64,000 nucleotides of DNA. Origin: Palsa-295 sp963784385. Its GTDB lineage: Bacteria > Acidobacteriota > Terriglobia > Acidiferrales > UBA7541. The notes under the pieces are model-generated. The model saw only the letters and a list, made by a program, of their open reading frames with translations. It did not search any database and was not told where the DNA came from. The stretch lies in the NCBI GenBank assembly GCA_963784385.1, contig CAWARF010000007.1, positions 1-64,000 on the forward strand, in the 5' to 3' direction. Of the stretch, positions 35,642 to 43,755 are shown piece after piece; position 1 is the stretch's first letter, and each line of letters begins with the position of its first letter. Position numbers and translations under genes: made by a program.

Positions 35642-36083
35642 GCACACCCTCGCTTGTCATGGCTGAAAACCACGACCCACAAAGATTCTCGGGTTCTCAC
35701 ACCAACTCTTCAGCGGCCGAAGCCAGTGTTGCAGGGGCCGTGGGCGGTGACCTTTGTCGCACGATTTGGGTGCTCAAGTCTGACTGCCCTGGGCTAAAGC
35801 CCTGTTTTTTTGGCGGGCTTTTTCGCGAGCCTACCCTTCCACTTCTCAGGGCAAGAAGGCTCACGCTTCCACCTTTCGCGCCCCGCGCGTGACCTCTCGA
35901 GGTTAGGAAACGACAGAGGGCCGGCGAGACGCCCTTCGACCTCGCTCAGGGTAAACCGGCGGTACGAAATTCACGGCCTGAATCGCGGATTCATTTTGGC
36001 GACACCGGGGCATTTTGAGCGCCACACGCACCGCGCAGCGTATACAATTGGAGATTGCGCCGCGTGGGTGGGGCGCACATGGC
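35642..36083. other. Intergenic region with repeats
   Basis: About 440 bp, containing repeat copy 2 (35786-35873) and a second palindromic-type motif at about 35905-35965 ('agggccggcgagacgcccttcgacctcgctcagggtaaaccggc'-like, quoted in parts: ggccgg...ccggc). No gene seen. Confidence 0.4.
35786..35873. repeat. Dispersed acidobacterial intergenic repeat, copy 2
   Basis: 'ccctgggctaaagcccagg'-like left palindrome, a long T-run ('gttttttt'), then 'gcgagcct...gaaggctcacgcttccacc'. A 22-bp insertion (acccttccacttctcagggcaa) splits the right palindrome relative to the other copies. Confidence 0.7.
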
Positions 36084-37295
36084 ATGGTGACTCTCGAGAC
36101 AATCAAGGCAGCGCGCGATCGCATCCGCGATTCCATTTTCCTTTCGCCGTTCATGCGCTCGGAGACTTTTTCGAAGCTGACCGGCAATTCCATCTATCTC
36201 AAGCTCGAAAACCTGCAGATGACCGGCTCCTACAAGGAGCGCGGCGCGCTGAACAAAATTCTGCTGCTGACGGACGACGAAAAGCGGCGCGGCGTGATCG
36301 CCGCGTCGGCCGGAAACCACGCGCAGGCCGTGGCCTATCACGCGACGAAGCGCGGAATCGCGGCGCAGATCTGCATGCCGCTGACGACGCCGATCGTAAA
36401 GGTGACGGCGACGCGCGGATTCGGCGCCGAAGTGATTCTTGCCGGCACGAACTACGATGAAACTTGCCAGGAAGCGCTGCGCCGTTGCGCAGAACAGAGG
36501 CTGACGTTCATCCATCCGTTCGACGACGAGGCCGTGATCGCCGGCCAGGGCACGGCTCGGCCTTGAGATGCTCGAACAGCAGCGCGGATATCGAGGTCCT
36601 CGTGATTCCGGTGGGCGGCGGCGGGTTGATCGGCGGGGTCGCCTGCGCTGTGAAAGCAATGAATCCGAAGGTTCAGGTGATCGGCGTGCAGACTTCGAAA
36701 CTGCCTTCGATGAAGGCGGCGCTCGAGCATGGCGGGCCGGTGACGCTGCCGCCGCGGGTGACGATCGCGGACGGCATCGCGGTACGCTGCGCGGGATCGG
36801 TGACGTTTCCGCTGGTGCAGAAGTACGTCGACGAGATCGTGACCGTGGACGACGAAGAGATCGCCAACGCGATCTTCTGCTGCTCGAAAAGGAAAAGACG
36901 CTGGCGGAGGGCGCCGGGGCCGTGGCGACCGCAGCCGTGATCCAGCACAAGATTCCCGCGCAGCGGCAAGAAAGTCGGCGTGCTGGTTGGCGGCGGCAAT
37001 ATCGACGTTTCGGTGCTTTCGCGCATCATCGAGCGCGGGCTGGTGAAGGATGGACGCCTGGTGCGCCTGCGAATTCATCTGCCGGACCATCCGGGGGCGC
37101 TGCATCGTTTGTCGGGCGTGATCGCCGAACAGAAAGCCAACATCGTGGAGACGCAACTACAATCGCGCGTATTACGGCGTGCTGCTGGGCGACACGGTGA
37201 TCGACATCACGATGGAAACGCGCGGGCCGGAACATGTGGCCGAGCTATCCGCGGCGCTCGATGCGGCCGGCTACGCGCACGAGCGAATTCTGTGA
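36084..37295 (+). pseudogene. ilvA: Threonine ammonia-lyase (PLP), at least five frameshifts
   Basis: The ATG at 36084 (MVTLETIKAARDRIRDSIF) opens a serine/threonine dehydratase. Successive frames carry 'LKLENLQMTGSYKERGALNK' (PLP Lys in SYKERGA), 'ASAGNHAQAVAY', 'DIEVLVIPVGGGGLIGGVA' (phosphate-binding Gly loop), 'TLAEGAGAV', 'VGVLVGGGNIDVSVLSRIIERG', and a C-terminal ACT-like domain 'LRIHLPDHPGALHRLSGVIA'...'YYGVLLGDTVIDITMETRG'. Frames change near 36555, 36582, 36875, 36962 and 37154, each correctable by one base. The enzyme would convert threonine to 2-oxobutyrate. Whether the gene is truly dead or only mis-sequenced is open. Confidence 0.85.
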
Positions 37296-37346
37296 TTGTG
37301 ATGATGATGTGATGATGCCTCGCGCGCTTTCTTCGTAACTCACGCC

Positions 37347-38531
37347 ATGTTTTCAAAGCGCACGAATTGGGATCTCGACGAGAATGCGTACACGCGCGCC
37401 TTGCGGCGGTATCGCGAGGCGGGCAAGCGGATTCTCGATCTCACCGCGTCGAATCCGACCACGTGCGGATTTCAGTACGACGAAGCGGCGATTCTTGGGG
37501 CCCTGCGCGATCCCGCTTCCCTGCGCTACGAGCCGGAGCCGAAAGGCATGCTCGCGGCGCGGGCGGCCGTGGCCCGGTATTACCGGGAAAAAGGCGGAGT
37601 CGAGGTCGATCCGGAGCGGCTGATTCTGACGACTGGGACGAGCGAGGCGTATTCGTTCCTCTTTCGTCTGCTCTGCGAGCCGGGCGACGAAGTGCTGATC
37701 GCGCATCCCAGCTATCCGCTGTTCGATTTTCTCGCCACGATTCAGGATGTGAAGTTGCGGCCGTTTCAGATTGTCTACGACCACGGATGGCAGATCGATT
37801 TTCACAGCCTGCAAAAAGAAATCGGCGCTCGGACCAAAGCAATCGTGCTGGTGCATCCGAACAATCCGACCGGACACTTCGTCGGCGCGCACGAAGCCGA
37901 AAAGCTGAATGCGATTTGCGGGAAGCACGATCTGGCGCTGATCGTGGACGAGGTTTTCCTGGATTACGAGTTGAAGGCAACGAACGCGCGGAAGAAATGG
38001 CACGGAACCTTTGCATCAAACGCCGCCGCGCTGACGTTTGTGCTGAGCGGGCTTAGCAAGATCGCGGCGTTGCCGCAGATGAAGCTCGGCTGGATCGCGG
38101 CGAGCGGGCCGGCGGCGCAGGTTGGCGAGGCGATGGCGCGGCTCGAGGTGATCGCCGACACGTATCTATCGCTGAATGCGCCGCTGCAGCGGGCGCTCCC
38201 CGCGCTGCTCGGGCAGCGCCACGCGATGCAGAAACAGATCATGGCGCGCGTCGAAGGGAATCTGGCGGAGCTCGATGCGCAGCTTGCGCGGCAGAAATCG
38301 GTTTCGCGGCTGGAGGTCGAGGGCGGATGGTATGCGGTGGCGCGAGTTCCGGCGGTGCAATCGGACGAAGAGCTGGCGATCCGGCTGATTGAGGAGCGCG
38401 GCGTCCTGGTGCATCCGGGACACTTTTACGATTTCGCGGAGCACGGATATCTAGTGGTCAGCCTGCTGACGCCGACGGAAGAGTTTAGAGAAGGAACAAA
38501 ACAGATGCTGGCTTGCGCGGGCGGACTCTAG
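37347..38531 (+). CDS. Pyridoxal-phosphate aminotransferase (class I/II)
   Basis: 394 aa. Fold-type I aminotransferase: 'LDLTASNPTTCGFQYDEAAIL' N-terminal substrate loop, 'LILTTGTSEAYSFLFRLLCEPGDEVL', 'HPNNPTGHFV', 'LIVDEVFLDYEL', and the Schiff-base Lys K238 in 'VLSGLSKIAALPQMKLGW'. Its C-terminal 'VHPGHFYDFAEHGYLVVSLLTP' resembles alanine/valine-type (AlaA/AvtA-like) enzymes. It lies 51 bp downstream of the threonine ammonia-lyase, so a shared role in branched-chain/alanine metabolism is plausible. Exact substrate not determinable. Confidence 0.9.
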   Translation: MFSKRTNWDLDENAYTRALRRYREAGKRILDLTASNPTTCGFQYDEAAILGALRDPASLRYEPEPKGMLAARAAVARYYREKGGVEVDPERLILTTGTSEAYSFLFRLLCEPGDEVLIAHPSYPLFDFLATIQDVKLRPFQIVYDHGWQIDFHSLQKEIGARTKAIVLVHPNNPTGHFVGAHEAEKLNAICGKHDLALIVDEVFLDYELKATNARKKWHGTFASNAAALTFVLSGLSKIAALPQMKLGWIAASGPAAQVGEAMARLEVIADTYLSLNAPLQRALPALLGQRHAMQKQIMARVEGNLAELDAQLARQKSVSRLEVEGGWYAVARVPAVQSDEELAIRLIEERGVLVHPGHFYDFAEHGYLVVSLLTPTEEFREGTKQMLACAGGL

Positions 38532-38575
38532 AATCCATCTCATAAACGCTCTCGGCAAAAGCGAAGAGTGTCTTC

Positions 38576-38660
38576 AGGGGCTAAAGCCCAGCTTTTCTTC
38601 GCCCTGAATGTCGGAGCCCTTCACTTCGTTCAGGGTAAACTGAAAGCTCCGACCCCCTAA
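38576..38660. repeat. Dispersed acidobacterial intergenic repeat, copy 3
   Basis: 'aggggctaaagccc' then 'agcttttctt' and a larger foldback in which 'gccctgaa'/'ttcagggt' and 'tcggagc'/'gctccga' arms pair. It resembles the other copies in the left palindrome but has a different right half. Confidence 0.6.
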
Positions 38661-38680
38661 CGGGCATTTATGAGATGGCT

Positions 38681-38812
38681 TGGCTCTGTTGAGATCCTCC
38701 CTGTTGAGATCATCGAAGGCGAAAAGCAAATCCCTCACCCCGCCAAAAGCGCGGGGATTCGGGATGACATTCGCACAGATGTGTCGTTCAGGACAGGATG
38801 TCAACAGAGCCA
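38681..38812. mobile_element. MITE-like element, 132 bp, 12-bp TIRs and 7-bp target duplication
   Basis: Perfect terminal inverted repeats TGGCTCTGTTGA (38681-38692) and TCAACAGAGCCA (38801-38812) continue inward imperfectly (gATCCT/AGGATg). The element is flanked by direct repeats gatggct (38674-38680 and 38813-38819), a typical target-site duplication. The interior has no ORF and contains a small hairpin (ccccgc...gcgggg). The terminal sequence GGCTCTGTTG recalls the ends of IS6-type elements, but the family is not certain. It lies between the aminotransferase and the cytochrome gene terminator. Confidence 0.7.
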
Positions 38813-38819
38813 GATGGCT

Positions 38820-38861
38820 TCTAAAGAAAAATGGCGCGACCGGAGATGATCCGATCGCGCC
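38820..38861 (-). terminator. Rho-independent terminator of the cytochrome c gene
   Basis: Minus-strand stem GGCGCGA.CGG / CCG.TCGCGCC (one mismatch) at 38833-38861 is followed by ATTTTTCTTTAG. It lies 21 bp downstream of the cytochrome stop codon. Confidence 0.75.
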
Positions 38862-38882
38862 GAATCGTGTCTCGCGAGGCCG

Positions 38883-39287
38883 CTACTTTTTCTTGAAGGT
38901 ACGGACGTAGGCGACGAGCAACTTGATCTGATCGGCGCTCAGAGTGCCCTTGAACGGGGGCATGTTGTTTTTCCCGTTCTCGATTTGATCGGAAATCTGC
39001 TTGTCGGTCAGCTTCTGAACGACTTCCGAGTGCAGGTCGGGCGCCTTGAGACTTTTTCCCGTGGGAGTTCCGGTGCCGTCCGCGCCGTGGCAGACGACGC
39101 AGTTGGACTTGAACAAGGTGGCGCCATCATCCGCCTTGGCCGGCGCACTGGCGGCAAGCGCAACCAGAGCGAGGGCGATGGCCACGCCGAAAGTCACAAA
39201 GACAGAACGCGCGCGCAAGAACGAAGCCTTTCTGGTGGGACATGAATCAGAACAGATCAATGTCGAGGTGTTTCGCTTATCCAGCAT
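38883..39287 (-). CDS. Periplasmic c-type cytochrome (cytochrome c6/cbb3-like monoheme)
   Basis: 134 aa. The ATG at 39287 has a strong CAGGAGGAC site. After an N-terminal signal/anchor (about 25-50) there is one CXXCH heme site (C63-V-V-C66-H67 in 'FKSNCVVCHGADGTGTPTG'). A distal Met ligand follows in 'NGKNNMPPFKG', and then 'LSADQIKLLVAYVRTF', the typical C-terminal helix of soluble class I cytochromes. It probably shuttles electrons to a terminal oxidase or a quinohemoprotein. Monocistronic with its own terminator. Confidence 0.92.
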   Translation of the reverse strand: MLDKRNTSTLICSDSCPTRKASFLRARSVFVTFGVAIALALVALAASAPAKADDGATLFKSNCVVCHGADGTGTPTGKSLKAPDLHSEVVQKLTDKQISDQIENGKNNMPPFKGTLSADQIKLLVAYVRTFKKK

Positions 39288-39450
39288 CCGTCCTCCTGTG
39301 GCGTGTCAGCGGGGCGCTTGGGCCGCGCCGCCCGATTATTTTGCACTAGCGCGCAGCCGTCTGCCAACAAGAATTAAGATGAAAAAGGCATGGGGCAAGT
39401 TGCCGTTCGAGGGAATCCAACGTAAACTGTTGTACGATCACGTAGACAGT

Positions 39451-39528
39451 CGGGGCGTAGCGCAGCCTGGCTAGCGCGCCTGGTTCGGGACCAGGAGGCC
39501 GGTGGTTCAAATCCACTCGCCCCGACCA
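39451..39528 (+). tRNA. tRNA-Pro (CGG)
   Basis: Acceptor CGGGGCG/CGCCCCG, D-arm 'GCGCAGCCTGGCTAGCGC', anticodon stem CCTGG/CCAGG with loop TTCGGGA (anticodon CGG), T-arm 'GGTGGTTCAAATCCACT', A73 and an encoded CCA. Its 3' 48 nt plus 8 flanking bases are duplicated at 41504-41559. Confidence 0.97.
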
Positions 39529-39536
39529 TTCCTTTC
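39481..39536 (+). repeat. Left 56-bp direct repeat (att-like) within tRNA-Pro
   Basis: Covers the anticodon-loop-to-3'-end part of tRNA-Pro plus 'ttcctttc'. It is identical to 41504-41559, bracketing a 2.0-kb segment. The arrangement (full tRNA at one end, 3' fragment at the other) is that of attL/attR for tRNA-targeting integrases. Confidence 0.8.
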
Positions 39537-39835
39537 AGGGAGTTATCTCGGACTCTTGGGGTTTCATCCACACCGCTGTAGATAAAATTGTAGATAGTCA
39601 ATATCCTCCGAGGTTTCTTAAATCTAAATCCTTGTGGATTCTTGTCCGAGGAATTGGAAACTTATCTAGCGCGTTCGCTCCATGCATCAGAAAGCCGACT
39701 TGACCGGACGCTGCCTTGGGCAAATGAGAAGATTCAATATCCCAAGTCCCTTGGACTTTTATGTGCGACGCAAAGCAAGGAACCGGTTCTTACAAAGATT
39801 TCGAGGTAGTTGACGCTTAAGGCTAGACTGTCCCT
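39537..39835. other. Left arm of tRNA-Pro-flanked element, no gene
   Basis: About 300 bp of lower-GC sequence with short direct repeats such as 'tagataaaattgtagatag'. No coding frame is convincing. An integrase would be expected at such a position but none is present. Confidence 0.4.
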
Positions 39836-39836
39836 A

Positions 39837-41471
39837 TGGCAAAGCTTCCAATCGTTGCCATTGCGGTTCTGATCGCAAGTTGCTTTGCGACATCGCAAGT
39901 GCAAGCGCCGAAAGCCACCGTTCAAGCTGCTCCCCCAGTCACCGACGAACGTTCTCAAACGGAAAACACGACAGGCCAAATCCCGACATTTTATTCTCAT
40001 GCGCGTGAGGTTCTGGTTACAGTCGGAGTCTGGAAGCATGCAGCAAGAAGTGCGGCATGGGTTCCCAAGGAGGTTTTGAAGCGATTCCCAATGGCGGTGG
40101 CGGCGGAGCATTTGGCCACTCCCCCAGTAGCTCGGGGATTATCCGAGGATGATTTTCACATCTTCGATAATAGCGCGGAGCAAAAGATCAACTACTTTGA
40201 AGAATCCGACTTCTCCTGGCGGGAACGTCAATCAGCAGTGGTTTTTCCTTCCTCACATCCGAGGAACTTGGGGTGTGTTTTTTACAGACCCTCTGTCGTT
40301 CGCAGCACCTACGACTACCTATATCATCGGATATGTCCCCCCGCTGTTACAATCGGGTGATTGTCACACGATTCGAGTGGTGGCGGGAGACAACGACGTT
40401 GTGTTGAATCGTGACCAGTACTGCAACACCGAGGAAGCCGAGACGGCAACGGTGGAAGGGAAAAAACTCGCCGCGAAAATGGAGAACTTCGTTAAGTCTG
40501 CGTCACATGGATCTATCAAGGTTTCCAGCCAGCCATTTGTGTTTTGGTCTTCACTTGTTTTATCCCCCATGGGGGATAAGCCGAAAATCGGCACCGATTC
40601 AGCGTCAGCTTCCAGTCTTGCGAATTACACATATGTGGTCGTGGTGCATGATTCCCGAGCACCGGCGACCGTGCAGATTGCCACAGAATACGATTTGGGG
40701 GCACAGCTGTGGGATTACCCTTGCCCGCGCAACGCGGCAATCTACGTTTTTGGAGTCGTCTACGACACGAACAGAGAAGTTGTAGCGCAATTTGGCGACA
40801 GCTATCCTTGCCGCAGCAAAAGCCAAGACAATTATTATCGCATTAACACCGGCTATAAGCTGGAAGGAGAGCCCGGCAGACAGTGGGTCGCGATTCCGAG
40901 TCGCTTCAACACTCAGGTTGAGTTGCACCCAGGGAACTATGACGTACATGTTGTCGTAAGTGATGGCCACAAGTTCGGACAAGCACGGATGCCTCTGCGA
41001 GTGGAGGCCATTGACAGCCAGGCGCTTACAGTCAGTGGTCTTGCATTGAACGGTATACTGAGGGATGCGTCATGGATTTTGCGAGATGCGGGCGTGGTTT
41101 CGCCCGCACCACTTGTGCCTGCTCCGCTTGTCAGCAAGCACGCTCAATTCATACCAGTGCCAGACGCACAGCTCCCGAAGAAGAGTTCTCTTCCTCTCTA
41201 CTTTGAAATTTACGAACCTCTGCTCGCAGATCGGAGCGCTGAGGTTTATTTCCGGATGAGGATTACAGACCTGGAAGACGGCACATTGGTGGTGGATGCT
41301 GGGCCGACGAGTGCCGCCCAGTGCGTCATACCAGGGAATGTCGTGATTCCAATTGCGCTGAACGTCGATACAGAGAAGTTGCAAAGCGGCGAGTACAAAA
41401 TCGAAATACAGGCGTCAGATTCGGCAGGCCGTGCCACCGAGTGGCGGATGGCGAAATTCGAGATACAGTAG
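39837..41471 (+). pseudogene. Acidobacterial secreted protein with VWFA-related-type N-terminal region, frameshifted (element cargo)
   Basis: The ATG at 39837 (MAKLPIVAIAVLIASCFATSQ) gives a signal peptide. Then come 'LSEDDFHIFDNSAEQKINYFEESDFS', typical of acidobacterial VWFA-related proteins (motif given in part), and a stop in that frame at 40360. A +1 shift near 40218 leads into 'GGNVNQQWFFLPHIRGTWG', 'TYIIGYVPPLLQSGDCHTI', and a 400-residue beta-rich continuation ending 'EWRMAKFEIQ' at 41471. No VWA MIDAS motif (DxSxS) is visible. It is the only sizeable gene between the duplicated tRNA-Pro ends. Base composition is lower in GC than its neighbours. Confidence 0.65.
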
Positions 41472-41503
41472 TCGGCATAGCCCAGACGTAGCGCGTCTAA
41501 CTA

Positions 41504-41559
41504 TGGTTCGGGACCAGGAGGCCGGTGGTTCAAATCCACTCGCCCCGACCATTCCTTTC
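41504..41559 (+). repeat. Right 56-bp direct repeat (att-like), 3' fragment of tRNA-Pro
   Basis: Identical over 56 bp to 39481-39536. It carries the anticodon loop, variable region, T-arm, acceptor 3' strand, CCA and 8 downstream bases. The 5' acceptor strand and D-arm are replaced by unrelated sequence ('cagacgtagcgcgtctaacta'), so it cannot form a tRNA. Confidence 0.8.
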
Positions 41560-41677
41560 GAGAAAAAGTTCCGAGCCATCCTGTTTTTCGCTCTCCTCCT
41601 GCGCATGACCTCCCAGTCGAGCGAGCTTGTGGCTGGGAAAAAGCGGCCGAAGTCGCAAATCCGAAGCCCCGATACTG

Positions 41678-42601
41678 CTAGTCGGCGGCCGGAACTTTCA
41701 CGGGCAGCTCGGGGCCCCAGCCGGAACCGGCGCTCGCGGACGCCATGCGAAGGACGGCGTTTACGGCGTGGATTTGCCCGCCGTAGATCTTGAACGCCTC
41801 AAAGGTGACGAGGGCGCGGCCCGGGCCATACTGCTTGGTGTTTCCGAAGTCGAGATAGAGCAGGACAATTCCGAGGTGGGCGTCAACCGCTGCGACGCGG
41901 GCGCGGATGCCCGGATGCTGGATGATTTTTTGCGTTTTGATGTTCTCGCAGCCAGCCCGGGGGCAACCGGCTCCGGCGGTGTGGATGCCGTTTTCGATGC
42001 GGTAACCGTCCGGGGCAAACGGGGTGTCGACCTGGACGAAGCTGCCTACTTCCAGCCCCTGCGGGTATTTCATGGCAATTTTGATCGCTTCGGCGCGGGG
42101 AGCGATTTCGGAGGCCGGCGGGACGAACGCCATTTGCTCGTTGCCCTTCTGATAGCCGGCCGGATCGAATATCAGCGCGGATTTGTCGTTTGGCACAACC
42201 ATCGTCTCGATCTGGCTGATCTTGCCGTGGCGCTCCTTGAGCCGCAGAGCGAAGAGCACGGGCTTATCTCCATCTTCGAGCACGACGGCTTGCGTGGCGG
42301 CTGTATGTTCCGCTACGTCGAGGATGTCCTGGCGATACGTGCCGAGGCCGGAGGCCGTGCGCCAGAGGCCGTCGCCGAGTTTCGTGACGTCGCCGTTTTC
42401 CGTGAATCGGACATTCGATGCAGTCGGAAGCGCGCCAGGATTGTGGGCGACCATGTCTTGCAAATACTGCGTGACCAGATCGCCAAGGCAGGCGCGGTCG
42501 CAGTCTTTTGCGGCGGCGGGGCGCGCGGACAGCATCAGCAGCGTTGCGATGATTGCAATGCCGGCGAGAAAATTATGGGTGCGCGATTGGAGCAAAGTCA
42601 T
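41678..42601 (-). CDS. Secreted protein of unknown function, paralog A (NTF2-like, DUF8021-like)
   Basis: About 307 aa from the ATG at 42601 (MTLLQSRTHNFLAGIAIIATLL; GGAGGA upstream, spacing 9). Signal peptide then 'KDCDRACLGDLVTQYLQDMVAHNP', 'NVRFTENGDVTKLGDGLWRTASG', 'LFALRLKERHGKISQIETMV', a Cys pair 'AGCPRAGCENIK', and 'FEAFKIYGGQIHAVNAVLRM'. The pattern 'CDR-CL...YL-AL-AHNP...V-FTEN...GLW-TA' suggests an NTF2-like fold akin to DUF8021. It shares a layout with the protein encoded 120 bp away and on the same strand. Probably a small-molecule-binding or isomerase-type exported protein. Confidence 0.78.
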   Translation of the reverse strand: MTLLQSRTHNFLAGIAIIATLLMLSARPAAAKDCDRACLGDLVTQYLQDMVAHNPGALPTASNVRFTENGDVTKLGDGLWRTASGLGTYRQDILDVAEHTAATQAVVLEDGDKPVLFALRLKERHGKISQIETMVVPNDKSALIFDPAGYQKGNEQMAFVPPASEIAPRAEAIKIAMKYPQGLEVGSFVQVDTPFAPDGYRIENGIHTAGAGCPRAGCENIKTQKIIQHPGIRARVAAVDAHLGIVLLYLDFGNTKQYGPGRALVTFEAFKIYGGQIHAVNAVLRMASASAGSGWGPELPVKVPAAD

Positions 42602-42720
42602 GATTGCGATTCCTCCGAGCGGAGAATCCGGCATACCGGCTTTCTTCCTTGCACATTTGTGCAATACGGGTGCTCGACAAAAACCCATCAGCCCTTTTCA
42701 CCGTGCATCGTAACTCAAGT

Positions 42721-43677
42721 TTAGCGGCCGTGGTCGGGGAAATGCTCCCAGCCGGTGGGCGCATCGTAAGGCATGCCAGCGTGGCCTAATGCTTCGATCT
42801 CGTGAATCTTGCCGCCCGAAATCTTAAAGATATGGGCGGCCACGTTGTCGAATGGCTTTCGGGGGGCGCCGGAAGGTGATGGTGGAAGTTTCCCCGTCAT
42901 TGGGTGGCGAAATTGTGAGAGGCCAAACACAAGGCCAGTTTCCGGGTCGGCGATCATCACGCGGCGCGGCTCGATCCTCTTAATCGTGCTCATCACTCCG
43001 GTGTCCAACTGAGCGGCGCAGCCAAGAGAGCCCGGGCTCGGGTGGCCGGGTTTGGCATTGGGGGATGGGGGATTGCCGGTGGTCTGATTTCCGTTTTCGT
43101 GGCGTTCGCAATCGTCTGCGAATGGCGCGGCGCTGCCTTTGCTGGTGACCAGGGCAGTGTAGTAAGAAGTTGCGATTTTCAGCATCTCTGCACGCGGAAC
43201 GCGCTCCGAGGGCGGGACGGTGGCTAGCAAACCAGGGCGCGGCGTCTGCAGATTCTTCAGACCAGTCGGCCTGATGTCCGCGAATAGATGCTCGGCGGCG
43301 ACGATCTGCCCGTGGCGGATTTTCAGGCGCAGAGCCACTTGAATGGGCTTATCGTCTTGCTGCATCACGCCCATAAAACCAACCTCCTCCGACACCGGAT
43401 CGGGCACATAGATTTTGAAGGTGGTGGGCGGCGCGGTCGCTGTCTTCCACAGTCCCTCGCCCGGATGCATGGGGACCGTGTTTTCGACGAACTCGACATT
43501 CGGCGAGAGCGGGACCTGCGAAGGATCGTGAGCAACAAGCGCCGCCACATACTGATTCATCACATCGATCAAACACTGGCGGTCACAGTGCGCGGGCAGA
43601 TTCTTAGCGCTTGGCGCAGCGGCTAGAGTGCCGGTCGAGATGAATAAAATCACGATTGCTCGGAGTAAGGTCTTCAC
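42721..43677 (-). CDS. Secreted protein of unknown function, paralog B (NTF2-like, DUF8021-like)
   Basis: 318 aa from a GTG at 43677 with GGGGGAT 10 nt upstream. Signal peptide, then 'HCDRQCLIDVMNQYVAALVAHDPSQ', 'NVEFVENTVPMHPGEGLWKTAT', 'ALRLKIRHGQIVAAEHLF', 'VPPSERVPRAEMLKIATSYY', and 'AAHIFKISGGKIHEIEALGH'. Same order of motifs as the adjacent paralog A, with an extra Asn/Pro-rich insertion ('ENGNQTTGNPPSPNAKPGHP'). The pair arose by tandem duplication and is probably co-transcribed. Function unknown. Confidence 0.78.
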   Translation of the reverse strand: MKTLLRAIVILFISTGTLAAAPSAKNLPAHCDRQCLIDVMNQYVAALVAHDPSQVPLSPNVEFVENTVPMHPGEGLWKTATAPPTTFKIYVPDPVSEEVGFMGVMQQDDKPIQVALRLKIRHGQIVAAEHLFADIRPTGLKNLQTPRPGLLATVPPSERVPRAEMLKIATSYYTALVTSKGSAAPFADDCERHENGNQTTGNPPSPNAKPGHPSPGSLGCAAQLDTGVMSTIKRIEPRRVMIADPETGLVFGLSQFRHPMTGKLPPSPSGAPRKPFDNVAAHIFKISGGKIHEIEALGHAGMPYDAPTGWEHFPDHGR

Positions 43678-43755
43678 TGGTGTTTATCCCCCATCTTTTA
43701 ATTGCCCGGCCCGCCGTCTGCACCAAGGCAAACGCTGGAGCTCGGCCGTTCCGAA

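Noticed and set aside
37353..38003. Minus-strand 216-codon frame opposite the aminotransferase
   Set aside because: Shadow of the aminotransferase frame; no independent coding evidence.
39374..39601. Minus-strand 75-codon frame across tRNA-Pro ('GASGFEPPASWSRTRR')
   Set aside because: It is the reverse complement of a tRNA gene, a well-known false-positive ORF pattern; the same translation recurs at 41415-41606 opposite the tRNA fragment.
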